64,000 nucleotides of DNA from Thiothrix phosphatis (GTDB lineage Bacteria > Pseudomonadota > Gammaproteobacteria > Thiotrichales > Thiotrichaceae), in the NCBI RefSeq assembly GCF_035668035.1, contig NZ_JAYMYJ010000043.1, positions 35,542-99,541 of the forward strand, read 5' to 3'. The notes below the pieces were generated by a model. The model was not told the DNA's origin, did no database searches, and worked only from the letters and a program-made list of their open reading frames with translations. Positions 53,387-63,197 of this stretch are shown here, in pieces (the stretch's first letter is position 1; each line of letters opens with the position of its first letter). The position numbers were made by a program, and so were the translations under genes.

Positions 53387-55369
53387 ATGAGCCGATTGTT
53401 GCTGCCCATTATTTGTTGCGCGTTGTTCTGCATTCCGCCTTCCTGCGCCGCTGCCACACCTGAAAACCAGCGCGCGCTGTTCCAGCGGGCCTACGCCGAT
53501 TTGCAAGGCGGCAAAACCGACAGTTTCACAACGTTGCCTACCGACCTGAAAACCTACCCGCTATACCCTTGGCTGGAGTACGCCTACCTCAACCGTTTTT
53601 TTGACAACGCCCCCGACACCCAAATACTGGATTTCGCCCTGCGCAACCCCAACTCCCTCATGGCTGACAGCCTTTACATACAACTGGCCAAACGGCTGGC
53701 GGCCAAACAGGATTGGCGGCAATTGCTGGCCTCCATCCCCGCCGACCTCGATGACACTGACACCCAATGCTACCGCGTCCAAGCGCTAGCGGCGTCCGGA
53801 CGGCAGCAGGAAGCGCTGGCAAGCGGCAAACAGACCTGGATGACGATCGACAAAGCCCTTTCCAACGCCTGCCAGCCGGTCACAACGCTGTTACGCAACC
53901 ATTCCCTGCTCTCCACCGAGGACTATTGGGAACGCATCCGCGCCGCCATCGACAAGAACCAGACCACCCTGGCGACCCAACTGGCCGCCGACCTGCCGCC
54001 GGAAATCAGCGCCACCGTCGCTGTCTGGATACAGATACGCCGCGACCCCGCCTCTGCCTTGCCGACCGCTTTCCAACAGGCCGACACGCCTTACCTGCGC
54101 GAAACGCTGGCTTTTGGCCTGGAGCGCCTCGCCCGCAAGCAACCGGAAAGCGCCGAATCCCTATGGCTGCAAGCCCGGCAGAAATTCAAATTCACCCCGG
54201 AAGAATCTGGCCGGGTGGAAAGCGCCCTTGGCATGTATCAGGCATTGCGCCATGACTCCGCCGCGCTCGCCCGGCTGGCGGCGATCCCCGCCGAACACCG
54301 CACCCAGGACGGCAACCTGTGGCTGGCGCGGATGGCCGCCCGTTACGGCGACTGGGAAAAGCTGCTGGACGCCACCCGCCAACTCAAATTTGACGACCCC
54401 CGCGACGCAGCGGGCTGGCACTATTGGCAGGCAAGGGCGCTGGAGCAAACCGGCAAGCAGCGCGAAGCCGCCAGCCTGTACGCCAGCATTGCGCCACAAG
54501 CCAGCTTCTACGGTTTCCTCGCTGCCGACCGGCTGGGGCAGGGCTACAGCAGCCTGCAAGCCGCCCCGGTTGACCGCAGCCAGCGGGTCGCTGGGTTGCA
54601 GAAACTGGCCGCCATCCAGCGCGCTTTCGAGTGGTTTGCGCTGGGCGAGCGCGCCCAGGGGCGCAAGGAATGGTTCCGCATCCTCAAGCAGGCGGACAAG
54701 GAAGGCATGCTGGCCGCCGCCGACCTCGCCACCCGCGCAGGCGACCCGAACCTGGCGATCTGGACCATTTCCCGCGCCAAGGAATGGGATGAAACTTACC
54801 TGCGTTTCCCGCTGATCCATACCGACTTGGTGCAAGAGCAGGCGCGCAACAACGGCTTGCAACCGGCCTGGATACTGGGCGTCATGCGCCGTGAAAGCGC
54901 TTTCGACCCCAATGCGGAATCCCCCGCCAATGCGCTGGGCCTGATGCAGCTGATTCCCCCGACCGCCCGTCATGTCGCCCGCAAACTGGGCCTGAACATC
55001 AACGGCAAGGACGACATCCTGCAACCCGCGACCAATATCCAGTTGGGCAGCGCCTACCTGCGCGACATGTTGGGAAAATTTTCCGGCAACTACGCGTTGG
55101 CCACCGCCGCCTACAACGCCGGCCCCGCCCGCCCGCCACAATGGGCACCGGAAAGCCTGATCAACGCCGACCAATGGGTGGAAAGCATCCCCTTCACCGA
55201 AACCCGCGACTATGTGCAGGCGGTCATGACCTACACCACCATCTACGACTACAAGCTCAACGCTGGCAAAGGCCGCCGTTTGTCCGAACGCCTGCCGCCG
55301 GTTCCGCCTGCCACGCCACCTGCCGCCACCGCGCAGGCGGCCACGCTTCCCACCGCCAAACCGGACTGA
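53387..55369 (+). CDS. slt: soluble lytic murein transglycosylase
   Basis: Periplasmic Slt70-type enzyme. 660 residues from the Met at 53387 (an in-frame GTG lies two codons earlier). Signal peptide about 1-22; long alpha-superhelical U and L domains (about 25-475); C-terminal SLT catalytic domain with the Glu of VMRRESAFDPNAESP, ALGLMQLIPPTARHVA and YALATAAYNAGPARPP; an Ala/Pro-rich tail. E. coli Slt70 is 645 residues. Promoter upstream not resolved. Confidence 0.94.
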   Translation: MSRLLLPIICCALFCIPPSCAAATPENQRALFQRAYADLQGGKTDSFTTLPTDLKTYPLYPWLEYAYLNRFFDNAPDTQILDFALRNPNSLMADSLYIQLAKRLAAKQDWRQLLASIPADLDDTDTQCYRVQALAASGRQQEALASGKQTWMTIDKALSNACQPVTTLLRNHSLLSTEDYWERIRAAIDKNQTTLATQLAADLPPEISATVAVWIQIRRDPASALPTAFQQADTPYLRETLAFGLERLARKQPESAESLWLQARQKFKFTPEESGRVESALGMYQALRHDSAALARLAAIPAEHRTQDGNLWLARMAARYGDWEKLLDATRQLKFDDPRDAAGWHYWQARALEQTGKQREAASLYASIAPQASFYGFLAADRLGQGYSSLQAAPVDRSQRVAGLQKLAAIQRAFEWFALGERAQGRKEWFRILKQADKEGMLAAADLATRAGDPNLAIWTISRAKEWDETYLRFPLIHTDLVQEQARNNGLQPAWILGVMRRESAFDPNAESPANALGLMQLIPPTARHVARKLGLNINGKDDILQPATNIQLGSAYLRDMLGKFSGNYALATAAYNAGPARPPQWAPESLINADQWVESIPFTETRDYVQAVMTYTTIYDYKLNAGKGRRLSERLPPVPPATPPAATAQAATLPTAKPD

Positions 55370-55421
55370 ATGGTGACGGCACGTTCATCCACAGGCTGGG
55401 CGATTGCCGTATAATCAGCGC

Positions 55422-56486
55422 ATGCAAGCACAGCGACCCAACCCAGGCAACCCAGCTCCCCAGCGGCAACGCGGCATCGCCATCCTCACCGTGCTGGTGA
55501 TTGCGGTGCTGATCGTGACGCTGGCGGCCGTGGTGTTCGCCCGCCAAAGCCGCGCCGTGCGGCAAAGCGACAATTTCCAGTCGCTGGAACGCGCTTGGCA
55601 ATACGCCTTCACCATGGAGCAATACGCCGGGCTGCAATTGCAGTTGGACGCACTGGCAAACAAATACGACGCCTTCACCGACCGCTGGGCCTACGAGCTT
55701 CCCGTCCAGACCCTGACCGAAGACAGCGGTGCCGTCGTGCGCTTCAGCGGCAAGCTGGAAGACATGCAAGCGCGTTTCAACCTCAATAACCTGGTCAGCC
55801 AGGAAGGCGAACAACGCGGCAAACTGGATGGGGCCGCCCTCAACCAGTTGAAGCCTTTTGTCGCCAACGCCGGGCTTCCCCCCGGTTTTTCCGACGCCAT
55901 CGCCGACTGGCTGGACGCCAACGTCATCCCGCAGGGGGTGGAGGGTGCGGAACGGGATTACTACCTATCCGGCACCATGCCTTACTTGGCGGCCGACATG
56001 CCGTTCGCCGACCCCAGCGAGTTGCGGCTGGTGCGGTTGGACATCCTCGACCCGAAACTGAAAGACAAGGCGTTGAACCAGTTCCTGCACATGGTCACCG
56101 TGCTCCCATTCAAGAAAAGCACCCTCAACCCCAACACTGCCAGCAAGGAAGTCCTCAGGGCCATTGGCCTGAACGACAGCCAGATCCAAACAGTGCTGAA
56201 CAAGCGTCAGGCCAAACAGGCCTATAAGAGCAAGGAAGAGTTCAGCCGTGACATGGGCTTTGTTCCCGGCAAGGACGACGTGCTGCTGGACAGCTTCGAC
56301 GTCACCTCGCAATACTTCCGCCTGAGTGGGGAAGTGCAGATCAACCGGGCGCGCGTTTTCGTCAACAGCCTGCTATTTCGCACCCCGAATGGGCCGGTTC
56401 GTGTCATAATGCGGCAATTCGACCGGGTTAATGAACAACCAACAACGACTGACGATGCTAGTAATACGCCTGCAAACACCGAATGA
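55422..56486 (+). CDS. gspK: type II secretion minor pseudopilin GspK
   Basis: 354 residues from the ATG at 55422; a TTG lies six codons earlier. Prepilin signal: RQRG/IAILTVLVIAVLIVTLAAVVFA (Gly18/Ile19 cleavage site, then the hydrophobic helix), the unusually large pseudopilin domain, and the GspK signature with NPNTASKEVLRAIGLND and KSKEEFSRDMGF, a helix-hairpin-helix-like region. Caps the pseudopilus tip with GspI and GspJ. First of gspK-L-M-N. Confidence 0.93.
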   Translation: MQAQRPNPGNPAPQRQRGIAILTVLVIAVLIVTLAAVVFARQSRAVRQSDNFQSLERAWQYAFTMEQYAGLQLQLDALANKYDAFTDRWAYELPVQTLTEDSGAVVRFSGKLEDMQARFNLNNLVSQEGEQRGKLDGAALNQLKPFVANAGLPPGFSDAIADWLDANVIPQGVEGAERDYYLSGTMPYLAADMPFADPSELRLVRLDILDPKLKDKALNQFLHMVTVLPFKKSTLNPNTASKEVLRAIGLNDSQIQTVLNKRQAKQAYKSKEEFSRDMGFVPGKDDVLLDSFDVTSQYFRLSGEVQINRARVFVNSLLFRTPNGPVRVIMRQFDRVNEQPTTTDDASNTPANTE

Positions 56487-57648
56487 CCCAGAGCCAGCCT
56501 GGGCCAACCTGGGCAATAAGGCCGCCGACTGGACGCATGGCTCGTGGGAAGCCTTGCCCCCTCTGACGCGCGGGCAGGAACTGGCGTTGTTGATCCCCAG
56601 CCGGGAAGTGCTGCTCACCCAGACCAGCATCAACACCCGCAACCAACGCCAGTTGCAGCAGGCGATACCGTTCGCCCTGGAAGACAGCATCGCTGACGAC
56701 CTGGAAGACCAGCACATTGTCTGGCAAGCCCGCCCCGGCTCGGCGCTGGTGGATGTCGCCATTATCCGCCGCGACCGCCTGCGCGCTTGGGTCAAGGCCT
56801 TACAGGAGCGGCAATTGCGCCCCACCTATATCCTGCCGGATTTGTTCGCCCTGCCATGGGAAGACGGTGCCACCACCCTCTGGCGGCAGGGTGACAACGC
56901 CTGGGTGCGGACTGGCCTGCTTTCCGGCTACGCCAGCAACGTCCGCGCCCTACCCCTGCTGCTGAACGGCATGGTTGACGGAAAAACAGAGCCATTGCGC
57001 TTGCGGTTGTACAGCGACACGACAGAAACCTGGGCAGCCGACCCGCGTTTCAGCATCCTGCCGGAAACCCAGCCCGAACAACTGCTGCCCACCAGCCTGC
57101 AACCGACGCTGAAGCTGAACCTGCTCAACGGCCTGGAAGATGAAAACCGCACCCAGTGGCGGCAGCAATGGCGGCGCTGGCGGCTGCCCGCCGGACTGGC
57201 GGCAATGGCCGCGTTGCTGGCAATTGGCATCTACGGGTTTGAAAACCACCGCCTGCAACAGCAACTGGACACCCTCGACGCCGCCAACCTGCAACTGTTC
57301 ACCGAATTGTTCCCCAGCGCCACCGATGTTGACCCGCGCGGGCTGAAAAACCGGCTGGCTTCCGAACTGGCGCGCGTCAACGGCAAAGATGCGGCGGCCG
57401 GTTCGCCCAGCCACTTGCCACAACTCGCCTCGTTTGCGGCGGCCTTGAACCAAACCGGCGGCCTGACGGTTGAAGACATCCGCGCCCAAAGCGGCTCCCT
57501 GACCATCAACCTTCAGGCGAAAAACCAGCAATCGATTGAAAACCTGCGTGAAACGCTGGAAAAATCCCTCGGCAACCCGGTGGAGCTGCAATCCTCCCGC
57601 ACCGCCGACAGCGTAAAAGCCACCCTGACGCTGGGAGGCCAATCATGA
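56455..57648 (+). CDS. gspL: type II secretion inner-membrane protein GspL
   Basis: 397 residues from the Met at 56455 (MLVIRLQTPNDPEPAWANLG); an ATG at 56431 would add 8 residues. The start lies inside gspK (overlap of about 30 nt). Cytoplasmic actin-like domain (ELALLIPSREVLLTQTSI), one transmembrane helix (about 242-262, LPAGLAAMAALLAIGIYGF) and a periplasmic ferredoxin-like domain. It recruits the ATPase GspE to the membrane. Confidence 0.92.
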   Translation: MLVIRLQTPNDPEPAWANLGNKAADWTHGSWEALPPLTRGQELALLIPSREVLLTQTSINTRNQRQLQQAIPFALEDSIADDLEDQHIVWQARPGSALVDVAIIRRDRLRAWVKALQERQLRPTYILPDLFALPWEDGATTLWRQGDNAWVRTGLLSGYASNVRALPLLLNGMVDGKTEPLRLRLYSDTTETWAADPRFSILPETQPEQLLPTSLQPTLKLNLLNGLEDENRTQWRQQWRRWRLPAGLAAMAALLAIGIYGFENHRLQQQLDTLDAANLQLFTELFPSATDVDPRGLKNRLASELARVNGKDAAAGSPSHLPQLASFAAALNQTGGLTVEDIRAQSGSLTINLQAKNQQSIENLRETLEKSLGNPVELQSSRTADSVKATLTLGGQS

Positions 57649-58121
57649 AAACTTGGTGGAACAGCCTTGCCCCGCGTGAACGCCAACTGGTCATGGCCGG
57701 AGCCATCCTGATTGGCCTGACCCTGTTGTGGCTGTTTGTCTGGCGGCCGCTCGCCAGCCACCACCAGCTACTGCAACAGGATCTGGCCGACGCCCAGGCC
57801 GCCAACCTGGAAATGCAATCCCGGCGCACCGAAATCCTCAGCTTGCGGGGCGCATCCCCGGCAGCGGCGACCCCTGGCGGCAGCCTGCACACCGCCGTGA
57901 TCGCCGCCCTCAAGCAATTCCAACTGGATGGCGCAGGCGCAACTTCCGAAGAAAAGGACAAAAACAGCGTCAGCCTGAAACTGGAAGGCAAACCGTTCGA
58001 CGCGCTGGCGCAATTCCTGGCCTTGATGGAAACCCAACATGCCGCCCTCGCCACCCGCATGGACATGAAACCCGCGGCCAAACCCGGCGCTGTTGACGCG
58101 CAGATCACGCTGGAAAGATGA
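57645..58121 (+). CDS. gspM: type II secretion protein GspM
   Basis: 158 residues: short cytoplasmic N-terminus with SLAPRERQLVMAG, one transmembrane helix (about 17-32, AILIGLTLLWLFVWRP) and a periplasmic domain with a coiled stretch. Binds GspL. Overlaps gspL by 4 nt (ATGA) and gspN by 4 nt. Confidence 0.92.
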   Translation: MKTWWNSLAPRERQLVMAGAILIGLTLLWLFVWRPLASHHQLLQQDLADAQAANLEMQSRRTEILSLRGASPAAATPGGSLHTAVIAALKQFQLDGAGATSEEKDKNSVSLKLEGKPFDALAQFLALMETQHAALATRMDMKPAAKPGAVDAQITLER

Positions 58122-58888
58122 AAATACGCACCCTGATATTCGCAGGCGTCGGCAGCTTCCTGCTCGCCTCATTCGGCCAGCTTCCGGCCAACCTAGTATT
58201 GTCAAAACTCCCGGCTGATGCGCCTGTACAACTGCAAGGCATCACCGGAACCCTATGGCAGGGAGGCGCAGAAACCCTCCGCAGCCAAGGCACGCAAATA
58301 AACCATTTACAATGGGATCTGCGTCTAAGTCCCCTGCTGAAAGGCCATCTTGCCGCCGCCCTGCGCGGCAAGATGGCGCAAGGAGGGAAATTCGACGGCA
58401 TCTGCAATATCAACCTGGCTGGCGCGATACGTTGCGCGCCTCTGAATCTGAGCGATGTTCCGGCACAAGCGCTTGCCCCCTACCTGCAACGCTTCATGGT
58501 TCCACCCCTGAGCGGCACGTTCCAGGCCAGCCTGAACAACCTGGAATGGGATCGGCAAACCCTCCCTCATTTGAGCGGGCACGGCGAATGGCGGGAAGCA
58601 GGGATACAACTGGCACCGCAACGTTTCGGCACCTACAGCGCCATCCTCAATGCTGGGGCAGACAATGCGCAGCAAATCACGCTGGCTTCTGCACCAGACG
58701 CCGCCTTCACCTTGGACGGTGCGGTCACAGTGCAGCAAAACGGCCACTACCAAAGCCAGATCACCCTGAAACCAGGCAACAGCATCGATGACGGCACCAA
58801 ACAGATCCTCACCTCCTTCATTGGCCGCCCACAAGCTGACGGCGGCTACCTGATACAGGAGCAGGGGCAATTGCCGGGGATTAACTAA
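58118..58888 (+). CDS. gspN: type II secretion protein GspN
   Basis: 256 residues: N-terminal hydrophobic segment (about 5-22) and the GspN motifs SKLPADAPVQLQGITGTLWQG, INHLQWDLRLSPLLKGHLAA and NNLEWDRQTLPHLSGHGEW. GspN is present in only some T2SS loci and its role is accessory. The 3' end overlaps the convergent S33 peptidase gene by 8 bp. gspC-J are not in the window, so this is a split T2SS locus. Confidence 0.9.
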   Translation: MKIRTLIFAGVGSFLLASFGQLPANLVLSKLPADAPVQLQGITGTLWQGGAETLRSQGTQINHLQWDLRLSPLLKGHLAAALRGKMAQGGKFDGICNINLAGAIRCAPLNLSDVPAQALAPYLQRFMVPPLSGTFQASLNNLEWDRQTLPHLSGHGEWREAGIQLAPQRFGTYSAILNAGADNAQQITLASAPDAAFTLDGAVTVQQNGHYQSQITLKPGNSIDDGTKQILTSFIGRPQADGGYLIQEQGQLPGIN

Positions 58889-60446
58889 TGCCTTGGGAAT
58901 GCAGCGGCCCCTTTTCAGAATCCCTGAAACTCCGGCGGCAGTCCGCACTCGGGCGCTGATCCGGTGCATTGATGAAACTCACAAACAGGTCGGCGGCGCA
59001 AGGCTTGTTGTCCATGACGCTGTGCGAAATCCCCTCAAAACGGAACAAATAGGCCATGTGTTCAGCAAACCCTTGCTTGGCGACTTTGGTCGCCCACGCC
59101 GCCGGGGTAATCGGGTCATCCTGGCCAGCCAGCAACAGCGTCGGCGTCTGGCGCGGCGCGGCGACGTCCTGCAAACGCAGCGACCCATCAGCATCCGCCG
59201 CCCAAATGTCGCACAGGTCGTAGTCGTAAGGCAGGTAATCCCGCAATCCAGGCAAGGCGTTGATCTTGGCTTCCCGCTCTGCCCGTGCGATCGGCGGATT
59301 GTCCCGGCATTCCACCGACCAATACGCCGCCTCCCGGAATGACGCATCGAATTGCTGGCGCAGGTAATGCTGGATGAAACCCATCGCCCTGTCGGGACGC
59401 CCCTCATCCAGCAGGCGGATCATGCCCGCCATTTCCCTGAGGCTGCCGCTCATGTATTGGGAATCGAACAGGATCGCCAGCAAGGTTTCATCATTCAACT
59501 GCAATTCCTGCAAGTTGCCCAAATGCAAGCCTGCCACCGGAATCTCCAGCGGATGCTCCCGCAGTTGCGCCATCAAATGCTGGTAACGCGCCCCAAGGTC
59601 ACCGTTCTCCATCGCACACTGGTTATCTGCCTGGCAAAAATCAAACAGGCGCTGCAAACTGCCCTGCAACAAATCCGGCCAAGCGCGGAACAGGTGCTCG
59701 CCCGGCGGGTAAACGGAATCGAGGCTCATGCTGCGCACCTTGTCGGGGTAGCGCCGCTGCACTTCAAACGCCAGCCGGGTTCCGTAGGAGACGCCCCACA
59801 AATTCCACTGCGCATACCCCAGCAATTGCATCAGGTCATTCACATCACCCGCACTATAAACGGTTCCCAACTCATCCAGCGGCAGGCCGCGCTGTTGCAA
59901 TTGGCCATGGCATTGGCGGGCGACTTCCCGGTAGCGGCGTGCGTTCTCCTGCGGCGTTCCGGGCTGGGAAAGTATGCTGGCGCTCAACTCACGGTAACCA
60001 TCGCATTCCATATCGGGTCGGCTGATGCCACCACCGCGCTGATCAAACAGCACCAAGTCGCGCTTCAGCCCGGCCTTTTGTTGGAACCAGCCCAGCCAAT
60101 AACCCTCCACCGCTTTCCGCTCCAGCCCAGCCGGGGCACCAGGCCCACCGGCCAAGTACACAACCGGGTCAGGCTGACGGTCTAGCCCTTGGTATTGCAT
60201 GACGATGACAGGAAGTTTGAATGCGGAATGGGTCTTGCCCGCCGCTGGCGCGGTATATAACCAGCCGCATTGCGCCCGGACACCTTCCCCAATAGTGAAC
60301 CAGCAGTCGACTGGCGTAAACCGCGCCCCATTTGCAGAAATGCTTTCGACCAGGCTGACAGGCGCGAAATGATGGATTGAAACTATCCCCAATAGAGACA
60401 AAACCACCAGGCTGCCCGCCAGCGCCCAAATCAGTTTTTTCATCAA
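58881..60446 (-). CDS. exported alpha/beta hydrolase, S33 (tripeptidyl aminopeptidase-like)
   Basis: 521 residues with an N-terminal signal anchor (about 4-24, LIWALAGSLVVLSLLGIVSI). alpha/beta hydrolase: oxyanion region VVYLAGGPGAPAGLE, nucleophile Ser in WGVSYGTRLAFEV, Asp in LAGQDDPITP and His in EGISHSVMD. Length and Cys pattern match exported S33 peptidases such as TAP-like and proline iminopeptidase relatives. Substrate unknown. Monocistronic between gspN and amtB. Confidence 0.88.
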   Translation of the reverse strand: MMKKLIWALAGSLVVLSLLGIVSIHHFAPVSLVESISANGARFTPVDCWFTIGEGVRAQCGWLYTAPAAGKTHSAFKLPVIVMQYQGLDRQPDPVVYLAGGPGAPAGLERKAVEGYWLGWFQQKAGLKRDLVLFDQRGGGISRPDMECDGYRELSASILSQPGTPQENARRYREVARQCHGQLQQRGLPLDELGTVYSAGDVNDLMQLLGYAQWNLWGVSYGTRLAFEVQRRYPDKVRSMSLDSVYPPGEHLFRAWPDLLQGSLQRLFDFCQADNQCAMENGDLGARYQHLMAQLREHPLEIPVAGLHLGNLQELQLNDETLLAILFDSQYMSGSLREMAGMIRLLDEGRPDRAMGFIQHYLRQQFDASFREAAYWSVECRDNPPIARAEREAKINALPGLRDYLPYDYDLCDIWAADADGSLRLQDVAAPRQTPTLLLAGQDDPITPAAWATKVAKQGFAEHMAYLFRFEGISHSVMDNKPCAADLFVSFINAPDQRPSADCRRSFRDSEKGPLHSQGIS

Positions 60447-60530
60447 ATATTATTATCAAGCCCAAATTTGAGATTTCATTAACCCATATCCTGCGGTTGA
60501 AATCAATCTAGCATTGATATTTTTTATCCA

Positions 60531-60561
60531 AAAAGAAAAAGGCGGGAGTGTTGCTCCCGCC
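60531..60561 (-). terminator. rho-independent terminator of torF-glnK-amtB
   Basis: Stem GGCGGGAG (60541-60548) / CTCCCGCC (60554-60561), loop TGTTG; on the minus strand followed by TTTTTCTTTTTGG. Sixty nt past the amtB stop. Confidence 0.9.
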
Positions 60562-60620
60562 TAAAAAATCGACTCTGAAATCTTACTTACACGATCCGGA
60601 ACAACTCCGGCCTATGCTGC

Positions 60621-61985
60621 TTACAGGTTATAAGCACGCTCGCCATGGGAAACAGTGTCCAGGCCTTCGCGTTCCTCTTCCTGAGTGACGCGCAGCCCCA
60701 TGGTGTGCTTCAGGATCAGGAACAGCACCAAGCTGACTGTACCGGACCAGACGAGCACCGTGCCCACACCCCACAACTGGCTGAGGATTTGTGCGCCGCT
60801 GTATGCAGCCACAGAGTTGGTTGCATAATCGAACACACCAGAACCACCCAGCGCCGGGTTGACCACAATGCCAGTGCCAATTGCGCCAATGATACCACCA
60901 ATGCCGTGAACGCCAAACACGTCCAGGGAATCGTCATAACCCAGCATGTGTTTTAGGCCAGTCACGCCCCACAGACACGCCGCGCCAGTCACCAGACCAA
61001 GCACAATGGCACCCATCGGGCCCGCAAAACCGGCAGCAGGCGTAACCGCAACCAGACCGGCAACCGCGCCGGAAGTCACACCCAGCAAGGAAGGCTTGCC
61101 GTTGAGCATCCATTCCAAGAACATCCAGGACAAACCAGCGGCGGCAGTCGCCACGATAGTGTTCAGCATGGCCAGCACCGCCGTGCCAGTCGCTTCAAGG
61201 TTGGAACCAGCGTTGAAGCCGAACCAGCCGACCCACAGCAGCGAAGCGCCAACCATGGTCATGGTCAGGCTGTGCGGAGCCATGGAGTCACGCCCGTAAC
61301 CGACGCGCTTGCCCACCACGATTGAACCGACCAGGGCCGCCATCGCCGCGTTGATATGCACGACCGTGCCACCCGCGAAGTCCAGTGCGCCTTTGGAGAA
61401 CAGGAAGCCTGCCGGGGCGTCATACGCGGAGGGGCCGCCCCAGAACCAGACCATGTGGGCCATTGGCAGGTAGGAGAATGTAAACCACAGCACAGAAAAC
61501 ACCAGCAGCGTGGAAAACTTGATGCGTTCGGCGAAACCGCCCACGATCAATGCGGTGGTGATGGCAGCGAAGGTCAGCTGGAAGACGACGAACACCATTT
61601 CCGGGATATAAACGCCCTTGCTGAAGGTTTCCGCCAAAGCAGCCGTGTCAACGCCTTTCAGGAACAGCTTGTCGAAGCCGCCGATAACACTGTTGCCCTC
61701 GGTAAAGGCCAAACTGTAGCCGTATACGACCCACAGAATAGAAATCACGCAGAAAATGGTGAAGACCTGCGCCAGCACAGACAGCATATTTTTGGTGCGT
61801 ACCAGGCCACCGTAGAACAGCGCCAGGCCAGGAATCGTCATCATAATGACCAATAGCGTGGAAACCATCATCCATGTGGTGTCGCCTTTGTCAGGCACTG
61901 GAGCAGCTGCGGCCTCATCGGCCATCGCTATGCCGGAAAAACCCAGCACGATAGCCAGCAGCATCAAACCGAAACGGATATTCAT
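60621..61985 (-). CDS. amtB: ammonium transporter AmtB
   Basis: 454 residues: signal peptide about 1-22 (ending IAMADEA), eleven-helix Amt core. The channel twin histidines are expected in FSYLPMAHMVWFWGG and DVFGVHGIGGIIGAIGTG; DFAGGTVVHINAAMAALVGS is the Amt signature. The C-terminal region with EEEREGLDTVSHGERAYNL is the GlnK-interacting tail. Third gene of torF-glnK-amtB. Confidence 0.97.
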   Translation of the reverse strand: MNIRFGLMLLAIVLGFSGIAMADEAAAAPVPDKGDTTWMMVSTLLVIMMTIPGLALFYGGLVRTKNMLSVLAQVFTIFCVISILWVVYGYSLAFTEGNSVIGGFDKLFLKGVDTAALAETFSKGVYIPEMVFVVFQLTFAAITTALIVGGFAERIKFSTLLVFSVLWFTFSYLPMAHMVWFWGGPSAYDAPAGFLFSKGALDFAGGTVVHINAAMAALVGSIVVGKRVGYGRDSMAPHSLTMTMVGASLLWVGWFGFNAGSNLEATGTAVLAMLNTIVATAAAGLSWMFLEWMLNGKPSLLGVTSGAVAGLVAVTPAAGFAGPMGAIVLGLVTGAACLWGVTGLKHMLGYDDSLDVFGVHGIGGIIGAIGTGIVVNPALGGSGVFDYATNSVAAYSGAQILSQLWGVGTVLVWSGTVSLVLFLILKHTMGLRVTQEEEREGLDTVSHGERAYNL

Positions 61986-61999
61986 GTAAAAGCTCCCCC

Positions 62000-62338
62000 T
62001 TACAACGCATCTTCACCGCTTTCGCCGGTGCGAATGCGGACAACTTGTTCAACGGATGTGACGAAAACTTTACCATCACCGATTTTGCCCGTATTGGCGG
62101 ACTTGCTGATCGCCTCAATCACCTGATCAACCTGCGCATCGGCCACGGCAGCCTCCAGTTTGATCTTTGGCAGGAAATCAACAACGTACTCAGCGCCACG
62201 GTACAACTCCGTGTGGCCTTTCTGGCGGCCAAAACCTTTCACTTCCGTAACGGTAATGCCTTTGACGCCGATATCCCCCAACGCATCACGCACATCGTCA
62301 AGTTTGAATGGCTTGATAATAGCCGTAACCATTTTCAT
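62000..62338 (-). CDS. glnK: nitrogen regulatory PII protein GlnK
   Basis: 112 residues: MKMVTAIIKPFKLDDVRDAL, T-loop with uridylylation site Tyr51 in GHTELYRGAEYVVDFLPK, and B-loop GKIGDGKVFV. PII senses ATP/ADP and 2-oxoglutarate and plugs AmtB. Directly upstream of amtB (14 nt), the canonical pair. Confidence 0.97.
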   Translation of the reverse strand: MKMVTAIIKPFKLDDVRDALGDIGVKGITVTEVKGFGRQKGHTELYRGAEYVVDFLPKIKLEAAVADAQVDQVIEAISKSANTGKIGDGKVFVTSVEQVVRIRTGESGEDAL

Positions 62339-62399
62339 AGAACTTACTCCTTATAAGCTGGGAACCCCGCCCGGATGACCGATGGGGCAAGCAACAGCT

Positions 62400-63050
62400 T
62401 TAGAAATCAAAAGACTTGGACCAGGAAACAGAAACCATCGGGTCAGTGTCCGGCAGGTCGTTATCATCAACGGCGAAGGTGAAATCGTCCTTGCTCAGGC
62501 TGACCTGATAATGGCTGTAATCATCAACCGTCGGGTCATCGTAGTTGTAATGCCCGGCCTTGACGCCATAGCCCACGCCATTTTTGAGTTCACCGTCGTA
62601 ACCCAGGCCGTAGTAAACGTCATTTTTCTTGTCAGGGTCGCCTTCCTTGTCAACCGTGTAACCCACCTCGCCGCTGACGCCCTTATAGCCCAGCTTGCCG
62701 TAAATTTCGGTAAAGTCACCGCTGACCGCATCGCCAGGATAGGCATAGCGGATGGCTCCCACGTCATAGCTCAAACCGGAAGCCAGCTCCTTCTTGTAAC
62801 CGCCATACAGGTCGACTTCAGTCCCTTTCTTCCCAAAATCCACATTGGACGCCCAAGTGCCGACGTACAGGCCATTCGGCGATTCATAATCCAATCCCCC
62901 GGAAACAGCGGCTGAATTGTCAGTCTGGGTGACGCCACGCCAGATGTAATTGTTGGTGACGCCGATATTGCCGCTGGCGCCCGCCATGGCCTGGGTGCTG
63001 ACCACCAGTGACGCAAGAACTGTTGCCGCCAACAGAGTGTTCTTTTTCAT
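62400..63050 (-). CDS. TorF family putative porin (outer membrane beta-barrel)
   Basis: 216 residues from the Met at 63050 (MKKNTLLAATVLASLVV), preceded by AGGAG about 9 nt upstream; the frame opens 27 codons earlier without homology. Signal peptide cleaved after AMA; mature part GNIGVTNNYIWRGVTQTDN, GLDYESPNGLYVGTWASNVDF, LYGGYKKELASGLSYDVG and a C-terminal Phe (SKSFDF), typical of outer-membrane barrels. TorF is often linked to glnK-amtB in gammaproteobacteria; probably nitrogen-related uptake. First gene after the sigma-54 promoter. Confidence 0.92.
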   Translation of the reverse strand: MKKNTLLAATVLASLVVSTQAMAGASGNIGVTNNYIWRGVTQTDNSAAVSGGLDYESPNGLYVGTWASNVDFGKKGTEVDLYGGYKKELASGLSYDVGAIRYAYPGDAVSGDFTEIYGKLGYKGVSGEVGYTVDKEGDPDKKNDVYYGLGYDGELKNGVGYGVKAGHYNYDDPTVDDYSHYQVSLSKDDFTFAVDDNDLPDTDPMVSVSWSKSFDF

Positions 63051-63097
63051 CTCGATATCTCCTGAGTAAGAAAATGTTCCTGTATGCCCAATAACCA

Positions 63098-63113
63098 TGC
63101 AATTGACATGCCA
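63098..63113 (-). promoter_or_regulatory. sigma-54 (RpoN) promoter for torF-glnK-amtB
   Basis: Minus strand reads TGGCATGTCAATTGCA: -24 TGGCAT and -12 TTGCA with the required GG/GC spacing. It lies about 48 bp upstream of torF. Predicted start near 63087. Confidence 0.8.
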
Positions 63114-63197
63114 ACAACAGAATTGCGTCATAAATGCACAACCTGTTGTAAATAAACCTCAGTAGCCAAATAGTTTCCCTGTTTTGGAACACAGTAA

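Noticed and set aside
52711..53457. 248-codon minus-strand frame opposite the 170-residue protein
   Set aside because: Crosses the 5' end of slt and the intergenic region, with no good ribosome site; plus-strand gene has one.
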